From Nitratireductor aestuarii (GTDB lineage Bacteria; Pseudomonadota; Alphaproteobacteria; Rhizobiales; Rhizobiaceae), in assembly GCF_014641695.1 (NCBI RefSeq), contig NZ_BMIF01000003.1, positions 290,410 through 354,409 on the forward strand: 64,000 bases of DNA, read 5' to 3'. Position 1 is the first letter of the stretch, and each line of letters starts with the position of its first letter. Of the stretch, positions 45,214 through 55,166 are shown piece by piece. A program made the position numbers and the translations under genes. The notes below the pieces were generated by a model that saw nothing but the letters and a program-made list of their open reading frames with translations, ran no database searches and had not been told where the DNA came from.

Positions 45214-46092
45214 TTATCCGGCCTTTCCCTTATCACCCAGGACCTTGGTCAGAGAAACCTGCGCGCTGCCGGGCTTCAATGGCTTCTGCTGGCTTTCATG
45301 CGGTGCCCAGCCTGACATCCAGACGATGTTGAACGTCGCCCGTATCCGCCCGTCAGGATCGGAAAAGCGCTCCTGATAGATTTCCGCCGCCCGCACGAAG
45401 AGCTGGCGCGTTGCCGGCTTGCGGCTTCGCTCTACGAGCGCGTTGGTCGCCCCCATGGCGCGCAGGTCGCGCATCAGCGCGAACATGTTGTCGTAGCGCA
45501 CGGTTACAGCCTCGACGTCTGCCACCGGAAGGGAGAAGCCCGCCCGCTGCAGGAGAGCGCCGGTATCCCGAACGTCGGCAAACGGATTGACGCGGGGTGC
45601 GGCTCCACCTGTCAGCTCCATCTCAGCCTGCAGAAGCGACTGCCGTAGTTCCTGCAGCGTCCCGCCGCCGGCCATCGCGCCGAGAAACAGACCGTCTGGC
45701 TTTAGCGCCATGCGGATCTGGAAGAGCAGGCCGGGCAGATCGTTGACCTCGTGCATGGTGAGGAGCGACACCGCAAGATCGACGCTCTCCGGCTCCAGCG
45801 GCACGCGCTCGGCATTCGTGGTGACGCCTTCGAACGCGTCGTCCAGCAGAGCGCCATCGGTTTCGACCCGAAAGACGTTGTCTGCCTTGCCGCTCTCCTG
45901 GACGATCTGAGCAGCATCCGCTGTCAGCGAGAACATCACAGCTGCTCGGCCAAAATGCCGTTCCACGGTGGAAAGGCGGTCGGAAAGGTCTTCCGCCATC
46001 CGTCGCATGAGGAAGTCGGCGCCTTCCACGTTCAGGTTCTTTGCGCGCAGCTTGCGGGCAAGCAGCAGCTTCGGATCGAAAATCGTGTCCAT
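45214..46092 (-). CDS. SAM-dependent methyltransferase domain protein (BioC/NDUFAF5-like)
   Basis: A 292-residue protein. The N-terminal FDPKLLLARKLRAKNLNVEGADFLMRR pattern and the central methyltransferase fold (DAVFEGVTTNAERVPLEPESVDLAVS, LTMHEVNDLPGLLFQIRMALKPDGLFL) match the alphaproteobacterial relatives of NDUFAF5, an arginine hydroxylase in mitochondrial complex I assembly. The glycine-rich SAM loop is weak, also as in NDUFAF5. The ATG at 46092 has GGAG upstream; the much longer open frame is a shadow over comF. It is divergent from comF. Substrate unknown. Confidence 0.82.
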   Translation of the reverse strand: MDTIFDPKLLLARKLRAKNLNVEGADFLMRRMAEDLSDRLSTVERHFGRAAVMFSLTADAAQIVQESGKADNVFRVETDGALLDDAFEGVTTNAERVPLEPESVDLAVSLLTMHEVNDLPGLLFQIRMALKPDGLFLGAMAGGGTLQELRQSLLQAEMELTGGAAPRVNPFADVRDTGALLQRAGFSLPVADVEAVTVRYDNMFALMRDLRAMGATNALVERSRKPATRQLFVRAAEIYQERFSDPDGRIRATFNIVWMSGWAPHESQQKPLKPGSAQVSLTKVLGDKGKAG

Positions 46093-46170
46093 GGTGACTC
46101 CAGTCTTCCGCGCGCAATGGCATAAATCTGCTATCATGCAAAGGTGGGGTAGCGGGAGCAGGGGGCAAGG

Positions 46171-46941
46171 ATGGACGTCCGAAGTCTGGCATCGCAGGCC
46201 GTAAGATGGCCGGCGAAGATCCTTTTCCCGCCCGTTTGCCTCGGTTGCCGCAACCTTGTGGGTGAACCCGGAACTCTCTGCCCCGACTGCTGGCCAGGCG
46301 TCCGCTTCCTCGAGCGCCCGTGGTGTGAGGTGATGGGAACGCCCTTCGCACACGAGATGGGCGAGGGCGTTGTTTCCGCTGAAGCCATTGCCGATCCGCC
46401 ACCGTTCAAACGGGCGAGATCTGCCGTGCTCTACGAAGGTGTACCCCAGCGCATGGCCCGTTCCTTGAAGTTCGGCGACCGAACGGATCTGGCGCCCTGG
46501 ATGGCGCGCTGGATGGTCCGTGCGGGAGCGGAATTGGTCACAGAGGCGGACGCGGTGCTTCCGGTGCCGCTCCATCGCTATCGCTTTCTCGCCCGCCGCT
46601 TCAACCAGTCCGCCGAGCTCTCGCGGGCGATCGCCCGCCAGACGGGGCTCCGGCATCTTGCGGCAGTTCTGATACGCCGCCAGTCCACCCGCCCGCAGGT
46701 CGGCCTGACGGCGGCCGAGCGTGAGACAAACCTCAGCGGTGCCTTCACAGTGCCCCCGCACCTGCGCCCGTTGATAAAAAATAAGCGCCTTATCCTCGTG
46801 GACGATGTCTACACCACCGGAACGACCGTAAAGACTGCAACGCGGGCTCTTCTGGCGGCCGGTGCAGGGTCGGTCGACGTTCTGACCTTTGCCCGTGTCT
46901 TGCCGAAGGACTTTGCACTGGGCGGCGTGGAGACTATATAA
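46171..46941 (+). CDS. comF: ComF-family phosphoribosyltransferase-like protein
   Basis: A 256-residue protein with an N-terminal zinc ribbon (Cys23-x2-Cys26 and Cys37-x2-Cys40) and a type I phosphoribosyltransferase domain whose PRPP motif LILVDDVYTTGTTVKTA lies near residue 208. ComF is needed for DNA uptake in naturally competent bacteria, perhaps in single-strand DNA handling; orthologues occur in most alphaproteobacteria whether competent or not. It is 26 bases upstream of grxC. Confidence 0.9.
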   Translation: MDVRSLASQAVRWPAKILFPPVCLGCRNLVGEPGTLCPDCWPGVRFLERPWCEVMGTPFAHEMGEGVVSAEAIADPPPFKRARSAVLYEGVPQRMARSLKFGDRTDLAPWMARWMVRAGAELVTEADAVLPVPLHRYRFLARRFNQSAELSRAIARQTGLRHLAAVLIRRQSTRPQVGLTAAERETNLSGAFTVPPHLRPLIKNKRLILVDDVYTTGTTVKTATRALLAAGAGSVDVLTFARVLPKDFALGGVETI

Positions 46942-46967
46942 GCCGCAAAAAGATGCGGATAAATAAA

Positions 46968-47234
46968 ATGACACAAGTTACAATCTATACACGCGTAGGC
47001 TGCGGCTATTGCACGTCGGCCAAGCGTCTGCTTGACCAGAAGGGCGTCGAGTACACCGAGCACGATGCAAGCTTTAAGCCGGAACTGCGTGCAGAAATGA
47101 TCCAGCGCGCTAACGGTAGGTCAACCTTCCCTCAGATATTCATTGATGACTATCATGTTGGTGGGTGCGACGACCTCCATGCACTGGAGCGGGAAGGTCG
47201 CCTGGACCAGCTTCTCCTGGAGACGTCTGCATGA
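46968..47234 (+). CDS. grxC: Glutaredoxin 3
   Basis: An 88-residue glutathione-dependent disulfide reductase. The redox motif CGYC has Cys12 and Cys15, and TFPQIFI with the cis-proline and GGCDDL for glutathione binding follow. I chose the ATG at 46968 (MTQVTIYTR), which gives the usual length; an ATG five codons upstream (46953) is also possible and neither has a strong ribosome site. Its stop overlaps the next start by four bases. Confidence 0.94.
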   Translation: MTQVTIYTRVGCGYCTSAKRLLDQKGVEYTEHDASFKPELRAEMIQRANGRSTFPQIFIDDYHVGGCDDLHALEREGRLDQLLLETSA

Positions 47235-48082
47235 CATCCTTTCGCGTAGCAGCCCTGCAAATGCGCAGCGCCATGGACCCAGCGGCCAATCTGGCCACCT
47301 TTGAGGCGCTGGTACGTGAGGCCGCGGGTAGCGGAGCTGTCTATGTGCAAAGCCCGGAAATGACCGGGATGCTGGTGCGCGGCCGTGAGGCCTTGTTTGC
47401 GCGTATCGTTCCTGCGGATCAGGATCCACTGGTTCGCAGGGCTTCCGAACTTGCACGCGAGCTCTCCGTCTTCGTGCATGTCGGCTCGACGGCGGTTCTG
47501 CTGGACGATGGCAAGGTTGCCAACCGGAGCTTCCTGTTTGGCGCCGAGGGCGAGCTGATTACTACCTACGACAAGATCCACATGTTCGACGTGGATCTGG
47601 ACAACGGCGAGAGCTGGCGTGAATCCGCCACCTACGCGCCGGGAGATCAGGCCGTAGTTGCTGATCTTCCTTTCATGAAGCTCGGACTTTCCATTTGCTA
47701 TGATCTGCGGTTTCCGCAGCTCTTCCGTGCGCAGGCGCTGGCCGGCGCAGAGGTGCTGGCGGTGCCAGCTTCCTTCACCCGCCAGACGGGCGAGGCGCAC
47801 TGGCACGTCCTGCTGCGGGCCCGCGCGATCGAGAATGGCGCCTGGGTGATTGCCGCCGCTCAGGGCGGCAAGCATGAGGATGGCCGTGAGACCTACGGTT
47901 ACACGCTGATCGTCGACCCCTGGGGCCGCGTCGTGGCCGACGCCGGTAATAACGAACCCGGCATCGTTTTGGCCGAGATCGACCCTGCGGCATCCGCCGA
48001 TGCGCGGCGGAAGCTTCCCAACCTTCTGAATGCGCGTGACTTCGCGCTGCCAGCGGTACCTCAGGCAGAGATTACGGCATGA
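47231..48082 (+). CDS. Carbon-nitrogen hydrolase of the nitrilase family (Nit1/deaminated glutathione amidase-like)
   Basis: A 283-residue enzyme with the nitrilase catalytic triad Glu43 (SPEMTG), Lys115 (YDKIHMFD) and Cys156 (SICYDLRFP). KIHMFDVDLDNGESWRES marks the Nit1 branch, which repairs deaminated glutathione. It is translationally coupled to grxC by an ATGA overlap, and to the DUF1178 gene by another, so a glutathione-related role is well supported by context. Start at ATG 47231; upstream frame is a grxC shadow. Confidence 0.92.
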   Translation: MTSFRVAALQMRSAMDPAANLATFEALVREAAGSGAVYVQSPEMTGMLVRGREALFARIVPADQDPLVRRASELARELSVFVHVGSTAVLLDDGKVANRSFLFGAEGELITTYDKIHMFDVDLDNGESWRESATYAPGDQAVVADLPFMKLGLSICYDLRFPQLFRAQALAGAEVLAVPASFTRQTGEAHWHVLLRARAIENGAWVIAAAQGGKHEDGRETYGYTLIVDPWGRVVADAGNNEPGIVLAEIDPAASADARRKLPNLLNARDFALPAVPQAEITA

Positions 48083-48504
48083 TCAAATACGGTCTGAATT
48101 GCTCCAATGGCCACGAGTTCGAGGCCTGGTTTCGCAGCGCGGATGATTTTGATCAGCAGAAGAGCCGCAAGCTTGTGACGTGCCCCGCCTGCGGTTCGCC
48201 TGAAGTCGACAAGGCGCTCATGGCCCCGGCTGTCTCCACCGGTCGCAAGAAGCAGCAGATTGCTTTGGCGCTGGGCGAAGAGCAGAAGAAGGCCATGGAG
48301 CAGCTGAAGGCGCTTGCCCGTCAGGTGCGCGAAAACGCCGAATATGTCGGTCCGCAATTTGCGGAAGAGGCCCGAAAGATTCACTTCGGCGAGGCTGAAA
48401 CCCGCGGCATCTACGGCGAGGCAACCATCGACGAAGCCCGGTCGCTGGCAGAGGATGGCATCGAATTCCTGCCGCTGCCGATCCTGCCCGAAGATACGAA
48501 CTGA
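48079..48504 (+). CDS. DUF1178 family protein
   Basis: A 141-residue protein with an N-terminal zinc-ribbon-like pattern: Cys8 and His12 (NCSNGHEFEAWF) then Cys35-x2-Cys38 (TCPACGS). The C-terminal half is helical and ends LAEDGIEFLPLPI, a conserved family feature. Function is unknown; it is almost always next to the nitrilase and glutaredoxin genes in Rhizobiales. It is the last gene of the grxC operon, before a palindromic intergenic repeat. Confidence 0.9.
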   Translation: MIKYGLNCSNGHEFEAWFRSADDFDQQKSRKLVTCPACGSPEVDKALMAPAVSTGRKKQQIALALGEEQKKAMEQLKALARQVRENAEYVGPQFAEEARKIHFGEAETRGIYGEATIDEARSLAEDGIEFLPLPILPEDTN

Positions 48505-48544
48505 CACCTCGCTTTCGGTTATCCCGCCGGAAGGCCGCCTGTCG

Positions 48545-48634
48545 CTTCTCACCCCTCATGGTGAGCTTGTCGAACCACGGGGTGAGAAGCTGCGGATACT
48601 CGATCCCTCGTGCTTCGACAGGCTCAGCATGAGG
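48545..48634. repeat. Palindromic intergenic repeat element
   Basis: Two inverted repeats overlap. Outer pair: a 26-base arm at 48554-48579 (CCTCATGGTGAGC...) pairs imperfectly with 48609-48634 (...GGCTCAGCATGAGG). Inner pair: CTTCTCACCCC (48545-48555) pairs perfectly with GGGGTGAGAAG (48579-48589). The two stems share bases, so only one can form fully at a time. The arm sequence resembles a short element I have often seen scattered between genes of alphaproteobacteria. It sits between convergent DUF1178 and ubiG and may act as a two-way terminator. Confidence 0.75.
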
Positions 48635-48654
48635 GAAACTGCGCTGGCCTTCTC

Positions 48655-49404
48655 CTACTCCCGGGGCTTTTCTGCCAGCACCATGTAATTCACATCCATG
48701 TCGCGCGAGCGCTGCCAGCGGTCCATCAGCGGATTGTAGGTCACGCCCGTGCGGTCCTTGATGAACAGGCCCTTGGAAGTGAGCGATCCTTCCAGCTCTT
48801 CCGGACGAACGAGCTTCTTGAAATCGTGGGTTCCCTTAGGCAGCCAGCGCAGCACGTATTCTGCGCCGATGATAGCCAGGCCCCACGCCTTCAGCGTGCG
48901 GTTAATGGTGGCAACGAACATGATGCCGCCGGGCTTCAGCATTTCCGCGCACTTCGAGATGAAGAGGTCGATGTCGGCCACGTGCTCCACGACTTCCATG
49001 TTGAGGATCACGTCAAAGCGCTCACCCTGGTCGGCAAGGGCCTCTGCTGTCTCGGCGCGATAGTCGATGGTTAGGCCGCTTTCGGCCGCATGCAGCTTCG
49101 CCACTTCGATGTTAAGCGCAGAAGCATCCGCGCCAACGATCTCGGCGCCAAGCCGCGACATAGGCTCGCACAGAAGTCCGCCACCACAGCCGATATCGAG
49201 GAACCGCAGTCCCTCCAGCGGCTTGGAGGCCCGAGGGTCACGTCCGAAGTGTTCCGCCACATGATCCCGGATGTAGCCCAGTCGTACCGGATTGAACTTG
49301 TGGAGCGGCTTGAATTTTCCGTTCGGGTTCCACCATTCCTGCGCCATACGTGAAAAACGTTCGACTTCGGCAGGATCGATGGTCGTCAATTGGGTATCCG
49401 GCAT
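48655..49404 (-). CDS. ubiG: Ubiquinone biosynthesis O-methyltransferase
   Basis: A 249-residue SAM-dependent enzyme performing both O-methylations of ubiquinone synthesis. The SAM motif [18 protein letters not shown], the N-terminal [22 protein letters not shown] and the later [12 protein letters not shown] and [15 protein letters not shown] are all UbiG signatures. It is divergent from lysC. No other ubi gene is adjacent. Confidence 0.96.
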   Translation of the reverse strand: MPDTQLTTIDPAEVERFSRMAQEWWNPNGKFKPLHKFNPVRLGYIRDHVAEHFGRDPRASKPLEGLRFLDIGCGGGLLCEPMSRLGAEIVGADASALNIEVAKLHAAESGLTIDYRAETAEALADQGERFDVILNMEVVEHVADIDLFISKCAEMLKPGGIMFVATINRTLKAWGLAIIGAEYVLRWLPKGTHDFKKLVRPEELEGSLTSKGLFIKDRTGVTYNPLMDRWQRSRDMDVNYMVLAEKPRE

Positions 49405-49574
49405 GGGTGATCTCCTGTATTTTTCTGAAGTCGGGCGCTACGATCGCAAAGTCAAGCCTTCGGGTCGCTTGCGGAACAGTCGTCCTTTGGATATTTGAAA
49501 CGCGCTGCCAGTTTGGCGCACAACGAGTTTGGTGGAGCGGATGCTCCTTTAAATGCAAGGGCACATCTAAGATC

Positions 49575-50849
49575 ATGGCGCGCATAGTGATGAAATTCGG
49601 CGGTACGTCCGTCGCCGACCTCAGTCGTATCTATCGGGTTGCGCGCCACGTTAAACGTGAAGTGGACGCGGGCCATCAGGTTGCCGTCGTGGTGTCCGCA
49701 ATGGCGGGCAAGACCAACGAGCTGGTCGGTTGGGTCCAGGAACTGCCGCAGGTCTGCGGTTCCAAGTCGCCCTTCTACGACGCCCGCGAATACGACACCA
49801 TCGTCGCTTCGGGCGAGCAGGTAACGAGCGGCCTTCTGGCCATCGCGCTGCAGTCGATCGGCGTCGACGCCCGCTCGTGGCAGGGCTGGCAGATCCCGAT
49901 CCATACTGACAATGCCCATGGCGCAGCGCGCATCACCGGCATCGACGGCAGCGACATCGTTCGCCGCATGGAGATGGGTCAGGTCGCCGTCATGGCCGGC
50001 TTCCAGGGGCTTGCGCCCGACAATCGCATCGCGACGCTCGGACGCGGCGGCTCGGATACCTCCGCAGTGGCTTTGGCCGCTGCCGTGCAGGCAGACCGCT
50101 GCGACATCTACACCGATGTGGATGGCGTCTACACGACCGATCCCCGCATCGAACCGAAGGCTCGGCGGCTTGCCAAGGTTTCCTTCGAAGAGATGCTGGA
50201 AATGGCGTCCCTGGGCGCGAAGGTGCTCCAGGTCCGCTCGGTAGAGCTTGCGATGGCACACAAGGTCAGGACCTTTGTCAGGTCCTCATTCGAAGAACCG
50301 GACGCGCCCGGCATGGGGGATTTCCTGAACCCGCCCGGCACCCTTATTTGCGACGAGGAAGAAATCGTGGAACAGCAAGTCGTCACCGGCATCGCCTATG
50401 CCAAGGATGAAGCACAGATCTCTCTGCGCCGTGTGGCCGACCGGCCGGGTGTCTCGGCGGGTATCTTCGGACCCCTGGCGGACCGCAGCATCAACGTCGA
50501 CATGATCGTACAGAACGTCTCCGAGGACGGCGCCTTCACCGACATCACCTTCACGATTCCGACCGGTGATATGGACAAGGCTGTTCACATCCTTGAAGGC
50601 GTCCGCGATTCCGTCGGATTTGGCGCTATACAGTCCGAAACGGGCCTGGCGAAGGTATCGGTCATCGGCGTTGGCATGCGTAGCAACGCCGGCGTTGCCG
50701 CGACCGCGTTCAAGGCTCTCGCGGACAAGGGTATCAACATCCGCGCGATCACCACGTCCGAGATCAAGATTTCGATCCTGATCGACGGTCCGTACGCGGA
50801 ATTGGCTGTTAGAACTTTGCATTCCGTTTACGGGCTGGATAAAAAGTAA
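49575..50849 (+). CDS. lysC: Aspartate kinase
   Basis: A 424-residue enzyme phosphorylating aspartate, the first step to lysine, threonine and methionine. The kinase signature KFGGTSV is at 7-13, and GFQGLAPDNRIATLGRGGSDTSA follows. Two C-terminal ACT domains (about 265-345 and 350-424) give feedback control by amino acids. ATG 49575 gives the normal length. The frame is open upstream into ubiG's 5' region but without similarity. An internal start for a beta subunit is plausible near residue 245 but not shown. Confidence 0.97.
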   Translation: MARIVMKFGGTSVADLSRIYRVARHVKREVDAGHQVAVVVSAMAGKTNELVGWVQELPQVCGSKSPFYDAREYDTIVASGEQVTSGLLAIALQSIGVDARSWQGWQIPIHTDNAHGAARITGIDGSDIVRRMEMGQVAVMAGFQGLAPDNRIATLGRGGSDTSAVALAAAVQADRCDIYTDVDGVYTTDPRIEPKARRLAKVSFEEMLEMASLGAKVLQVRSVELAMAHKVRTFVRSSFEEPDAPGMGDFLNPPGTLICDEEEIVEQQVVTGIAYAKDEAQISLRRVADRPGVSAGIFGPLADRSINVDMIVQNVSEDGAFTDITFTIPTGDMDKAVHILEGVRDSVGFGAIQSETGLAKVSVIGVGMRSNAGVAATAFKALADKGINIRAITTSEIKISILIDGPYAELAVRTLHSVYGLDKK

Positions 50850-50925
50850 GCCAACGCGGAGCTATATGGCTTCGCGCGCAGTTCCTTCGGGAGCGGCGTA
50901 TGACGAAGCTCTGGAGCACTGATCC

Positions 50926-53196
50926 ATGCGTGACCCTGCAGGCGGCCCCCGCGTCCTATTAAAGCGGCTCCGAGATCTGATGGCGGAGCCGTCAGAGCCG
51001 CAGGACCGCCTGAACCGCATCGTCCGCGAGATCGCCCAGAACTTCGTAGCCGAGGTTTGCTCGCTTTACGTCCTGCGCTCGGACTCCATGCTCGAGCTCT
51101 ATGCGACGGAAGGCTTGAACCCGACCTCCGTTCATCTTGCACAGCTGCGGCTGGGCGAAGGCCTTGTCGGCACGATTGCTGCGAGCGCCCGCCCGCTGAA
51201 CCTTTCTGATGCGCAGAAGCATCCGGCCTTCGCCTACCTTCCGGAGACGGGCGAAGAGATCTACCATTCCTTCCTTGGCGTACCGGTCCTGCGCGCAGGG
51301 CGTACCCTCGGCGTCCTCGTGGTGCAAAACCGCACGCAGCGCAATTACCGCGAAGACGAGATGGAAGTTCTCGAGACCGTCGCCATGGTGGTGGCGGAGA
51401 TGATCGCCAGCGGCGATCTCGTCCGTCTTGCCCGCCCTGGCATCGAGCTCGATCTGCGCCGTCCGGTTCACTACAAGGGCCATGCGTTCAACGAAGGGAT
51501 CGGCCTTGGTCATGTGGTTCTGCATGAGCCGCGCATCCTCGTCGAAGACCTTTTCGCGGAAGACATCGAGCACGAGAAGGAGCGGCTTGAGCAGGCGCTG
51601 AGCTCGCTCCGCATCTCCATCGACGATATGCTTTCACGTCGCGATGTGGCCTTCGAGGGCGAACACCGCGCCGTGCTCGAAGCATACCGCATGTTCGCGA
51701 ACGATCGCGGCTGGGGCCGCCGTCTGGAGGAGGCCGTGCAGAACGGTCTCACCGCAGAAGCTGCCGTGGAAAAGGTCCAGAGCGACATGCGTGCGCGCAT
51801 GATCCATATGACTGACCCTTATCTGCGCGAGCGGATGAGCGATTTCGACGATCTGGCGAACCGCCTGCTGCGCCAGCTGATTGGCCGTGGCCCTGACGCT
51901 CTGTCACAGCTTATGCCGAAGAATGCTATCCTTGTCGCGCGCAACATGGGTGCGGCCGAGCTGCTCGACTATCCCCGCGATCGGTTGCGCGGCCTGGTGC
52001 TGGAGGAGGGTGCTCCGACCAGTCACATCGTCATCGTCGCTCGTGCAATCGGCCTTCCGACTGTCGGACAGGTCAAGGGCGTCGTCTCCATGGCGGAAAA
52101 CGGCGATCCGATCATCGTCGATGGTGTGGACGGTCAGGTGCACCTGCGCCCGCCGACCGACATCGAAACGGCTTACGCCGAGAAGGTGCGCTTCCGTGCC
52201 CGTCGCCAGAAGCTATATCGCGAGCTGCGTGACAAGCCTTGCGTCACCAAGGACGGTGCGCCGGTCGATTTGCTGATGAACGCCGGCCTTGCCGTTGACC
52301 TGCCGCAGCTGACGCAGTCTGGTGCGTCGGGCATCGGCCTGTTCCGCACTGAACTGCAGTTCATGGTGGCGCTGACCTTCCCGCGTGTCGAGGCGCAGGA
52401 GCGGCTCTATCGCGAAGTGCTGGATGCCGCAGCAGGCAAGTCCGTCACCTTCCGCACGCTCGACATCGGCGGCGACAAGGTTCTTCCGTATTTCAACGTG
52501 TCGCAGCAGGAAGAAAATCCAGCCATGGGCTGGCGTGCCCTGCGGTTGACGCTTGACCGTCCGGCGCTCCTGCGCACGCAGGTTCGCGCGCTGTTGAAGG
52601 CGGCTGGTGGGCGTGAGCTGAAGTTCATGCTGCCAATGGTGACGCAGGTGGAGGAAATCCACCAGGCGCGCCAGATCATCGACCGCGAGGTGCGGCACCT
52701 GTCGCGTTTCGCCCACCATCTGCCCACGCGGCTAAAGCTTGGCGCCATGATTGAGGTTCCCTCGCTGCTCTGGCAGCTGGACGAGCTCATGCAGGCGGTG
52801 GATTTCGTCTCAGTCGGTTCCAACGACCTCTTCCAGTTCGTGACGGCTACGGATCGCGGCAACACCCGCGTTGCCGACCGGTTCGATCCGATCAGCGTGC
52901 CCTTCCTCCGGCTCCTGCGCCAGATCGTGCAGGCCGGCAAGAAGCACGGTACGCCAGTGACGATCTGTGGTGAGCTGGCAGGCAAGCCGATTTCCGCCAT
53001 GGCGCTGATGGGTGTCGGCTTCCGTTCCGTCTCCATGTCGCCGTCAGCCATTGGTCCGGTCAAGGCGATGGTCCGCGAGCTTCCCATGCAGGATCTGACG
53101 GACTGGATGGAGAAAGCGCTTGCCAATAACAGCTCGAAGACCGATATCCGCGCTGGCTTGGTGGAGTTCGCCAAGGACCACGATATCCCGCTTTGA
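50926..53196 (+). CDS. ptsP: Phosphoenolpyruvate-protein phosphotransferase PtsP (EI-Ntr)
   Basis: A 756-residue first enzyme of the nitrogen-type phosphotransferase system. An N-terminal GAF domain (about 20-165) precedes the EI part, where His367 in EEGAPTSHIVIVAR is the phosphorylated residue. The PEP-binding barrel follows, with GASGIGLFRTELQFM and ICGELAGKP. The GAF domain in relatives senses glutamine. GGAG lies nine bases before the ATG. It lies between lysC and prfA, the usual rhizobial position. Its phosphate goes to NPr and EIIA-Ntr proteins outside the window. Confidence 0.96.
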   Translation: MRDPAGGPRVLLKRLRDLMAEPSEPQDRLNRIVREIAQNFVAEVCSLYVLRSDSMLELYATEGLNPTSVHLAQLRLGEGLVGTIAASARPLNLSDAQKHPAFAYLPETGEEIYHSFLGVPVLRAGRTLGVLVVQNRTQRNYREDEMEVLETVAMVVAEMIASGDLVRLARPGIELDLRRPVHYKGHAFNEGIGLGHVVLHEPRILVEDLFAEDIEHEKERLEQALSSLRISIDDMLSRRDVAFEGEHRAVLEAYRMFANDRGWGRRLEEAVQNGLTAEAAVEKVQSDMRARMIHMTDPYLRERMSDFDDLANRLLRQLIGRGPDALSQLMPKNAILVARNMGAAELLDYPRDRLRGLVLEEGAPTSHIVIVARAIGLPTVGQVKGVVSMAENGDPIIVDGVDGQVHLRPPTDIETAYAEKVRFRARRQKLYRELRDKPCVTKDGAPVDLLMNAGLAVDLPQLTQSGASGIGLFRTELQFMVALTFPRVEAQERLYREVLDAAAGKSVTFRTLDIGGDKVLPYFNVSQQEENPAMGWRALRLTLDRPALLRTQVRALLKAAGGRELKFMLPMVTQVEEIHQARQIIDREVRHLSRFAHHLPTRLKLGAMIEVPSLLWQLDELMQAVDFVSVGSNDLFQFVTATDRGNTRVADRFDPISVPFLRLLRQIVQAGKKHGTPVTICGELAGKPISAMALMGVGFRSVSMSPSAIGPVKAMVRELPMQDLTDWMEKALANNSSKTDIRAGLVEFAKDHDIPL

Positions 53197-53214
53197 GACA
53201 ATTGAGCCTCGCCG

Positions 53215-54294
53215 ATGATTGAACTGCCACGCGACCGCATGGATCAGGTGCTGAAGCGCTTCGAGCTGATCGAAACGCAGATGGCTGCTGGACCCGCAGC
53301 GGACGAATACGTGAAGCTGGCTTCCGAATATTCCGAGCTGCAGGAAATTGCCGGCAAGATCTCGGAGCTGAAGAAAGCCGAGGCCGAGCAGGCCGACCTC
53401 AAGGCGATGCTCGAGGACAAGAGCCTCGACAAGGAGATGCGCGAGCTCGTCGAAGCTGACGGCGAAGAGGTGGAGCAACGGATCGAAGCGCTGCTGGCTG
53501 AGCTGCAGATTCTGCTGCTGCCGAAGGATGCGGCGGACGAGAAGAGCGCGATCCTTGAAATCCGCGCCGGTACCGGCGGTGACGAGGCGGCAATCTTTGC
53601 CGGCGATCTCTTCCGCATGTACGACCGCTACGCCAGCCAGCAGGGTTGGAAGGTTGAGGTGGTCTCCACCAGCGAAGGCGATGCCGGCGGCTACAAGGAA
53701 ATCATCGCTTCGGTCTCCGGACGTGGCGTGTTCTCGAAGCTGAAGTTCGAATCAGGCGTTCATCGCGTCCAGCGCGTTCCGGCAACGGAAGCGCAGGGCC
53801 GCATCCACACGTCGGCGGCAACCGTCGCTGTTCTGCCTGAGGCAGAGGAAGTGGACGTCGAGATCCGTGCGGAAGATATCCGCATCGATACGATGCGCGC
53901 TTCCGGTGCCGGTGGTCAGCACGTGAACACCACTGATTCGGCCGTGCGAATCACCCACCTGCCAACAGGCATTGTCGTGGTGCAGGCGGAAAAATCCCAG
54001 CACCAGAACCGCGCCCGCGCCATGCAGGTGCTGCGCGCGCGTCTTTATGACGCACAGCGCCAGAAGGCGGATGAGGAGCGCTCCGAATCACGTCGTCTTC
54101 AGGTGGGAAGCGGTGATCGCTCCGAGCGCATCCGCACCTACAATTTTCCGCAGGGCCGCGTTACGGACCACCGGATCAACCTGACGCTCTACAAGCTCGA
54201 CCGCGTCATGGAAGGCGAGTTGGACGATCTGGTGAACGCGCTGATCTCCGACCATCAGACAAAGCTGCTGGCCGCCCAACACGGCGACAACTAA
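53215..54294 (+). CDS. prfA: Peptide chain release factor 1
   Basis: A 359-residue class I release factor reading UAA and UAG. The GGQ motif at 233-235 catalyses peptide release and the PAT tripeptide (Pro189, Ala190, Thr191) identifies RF1 rather than RF2. The N-terminal helical domain (residues 1-110) is complete. It is 18 bases after ptsP and two bases before prmC, whose product methylates the GGQ glutamine. Confidence 0.97.
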   Translation: MIELPRDRMDQVLKRFELIETQMAAGPAADEYVKLASEYSELQEIAGKISELKKAEAEQADLKAMLEDKSLDKEMRELVEADGEEVEQRIEALLAELQILLLPKDAADEKSAILEIRAGTGGDEAAIFAGDLFRMYDRYASQQGWKVEVVSTSEGDAGGYKEIIASVSGRGVFSKLKFESGVHRVQRVPATEAQGRIHTSAATVAVLPEAEEVDVEIRAEDIRIDTMRASGAGGQHVNTTDSAVRITHLPTGIVVVQAEKSQHQNRARAMQVLRARLYDAQRQKADEERSESRRLQVGSGDRSERIRTYNFPQGRVTDHRINLTLYKLDRVMEGELDDLVNALISDHQTKLLAAQHGDN

Positions 54295-54296
54295 CC

Positions 54297-55166
54297 ATGA
54301 CACGCACGCTCGGCGGGTTGCTCGATAAGGTGAGGCGTAGCCTGACCGAAGCCGGCTTCGCCGATGCGGGCCTTGAGACGCGCATCCTCGTCGAGCATTT
54401 CACCGGAACGGAGCGCAAGGACGCGATTACTTCGCCCGATCAAGTAATCGATGACGCAAAGGTGAACGCGCTTGAGCAGGCGCTCGCGCGCCGTTTGGCC
54501 GGCGAACCAGTCTATCGCATCCTCGGCGAGCGCGAGTTTTACGGCCTGCCGCTCAGGCTTTCCAGTGAAACGCTGGAGCCCCGTCCGGACACAGAAACCC
54601 TTGTGGAGCTTGCGCTTCCGGTGGCCCGCCGTTTCATCTCGCAGACGGGCACCTGCCGCATTCTGGACCTTGGAACCGGAACGGGCGCCATCGCGTTGGC
54701 CCTCTTGAGCATGCTGCCGGAGGCCGTGGCGCTTGGAGTCGATATTTCCGCCGATGCCCTTGCAATGGCCAAGAACAATGCCGATATGAATGGGTATGGA
54801 GCGCGGTTTTCGACGTTGAAGTCGGATTGGACTGCCGAGGTCGAAGGAAAGTTTCACCTCATTGTTTCCAACCCGCCCTATATACCAACGAGCGATTTGG
54901 AAACTCTTGACCGATCGGTGCGCGTTTACGATCCCCGTCGCGCGCTTGATGGAGGTCAGGACGGATTGACCTTCTATCGGCTTACAGCTGAGAACGGTCG
55001 CCGGCTTCTGGTGGATAACGGCGCGTTAGCCGTGGAAATCGGTTTCAGCCAGAAAAAGGACGTGGTTGAACTATTCAACCAACACGGCTTTGAGCTGGCT
55101 GAGAGCGCCTGTGACCTTGGTGGTCGCGACAGAGCTCTGCTTTTTGTACTTGCCGAAGCGACGTGA
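54297..55166 (+). CDS. prmC: Peptide chain release factor N5-glutamine methyltransferase
   Basis: A 289-residue enzyme that methylates the GGQ glutamine of release factors. The SAM motif LDLGTGTG is at 123-130 and the glutamine-binding NPPY at 192-195; an N-terminal helical bundle (residues 1-85) contacts the release factor. The start is two bases after prfA, so both are made together. The last 296 bases before the next gene hold no gene that I can support. Confidence 0.96.
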   Translation: MTRTLGGLLDKVRRSLTEAGFADAGLETRILVEHFTGTERKDAITSPDQVIDDAKVNALEQALARRLAGEPVYRILGEREFYGLPLRLSSETLEPRPDTETLVELALPVARRFISQTGTCRILDLGTGTGAIALALLSMLPEAVALGVDISADALAMAKNNADMNGYGARFSTLKSDWTAEVEGKFHLIVSNPPYIPTSDLETLDRSVRVYDPRRALDGGQDGLTFYRLTAENGRRLLVDNGALAVEIGFSQKKDVVELFNQHGFELAESACDLGGRDRALLFVLAEAT

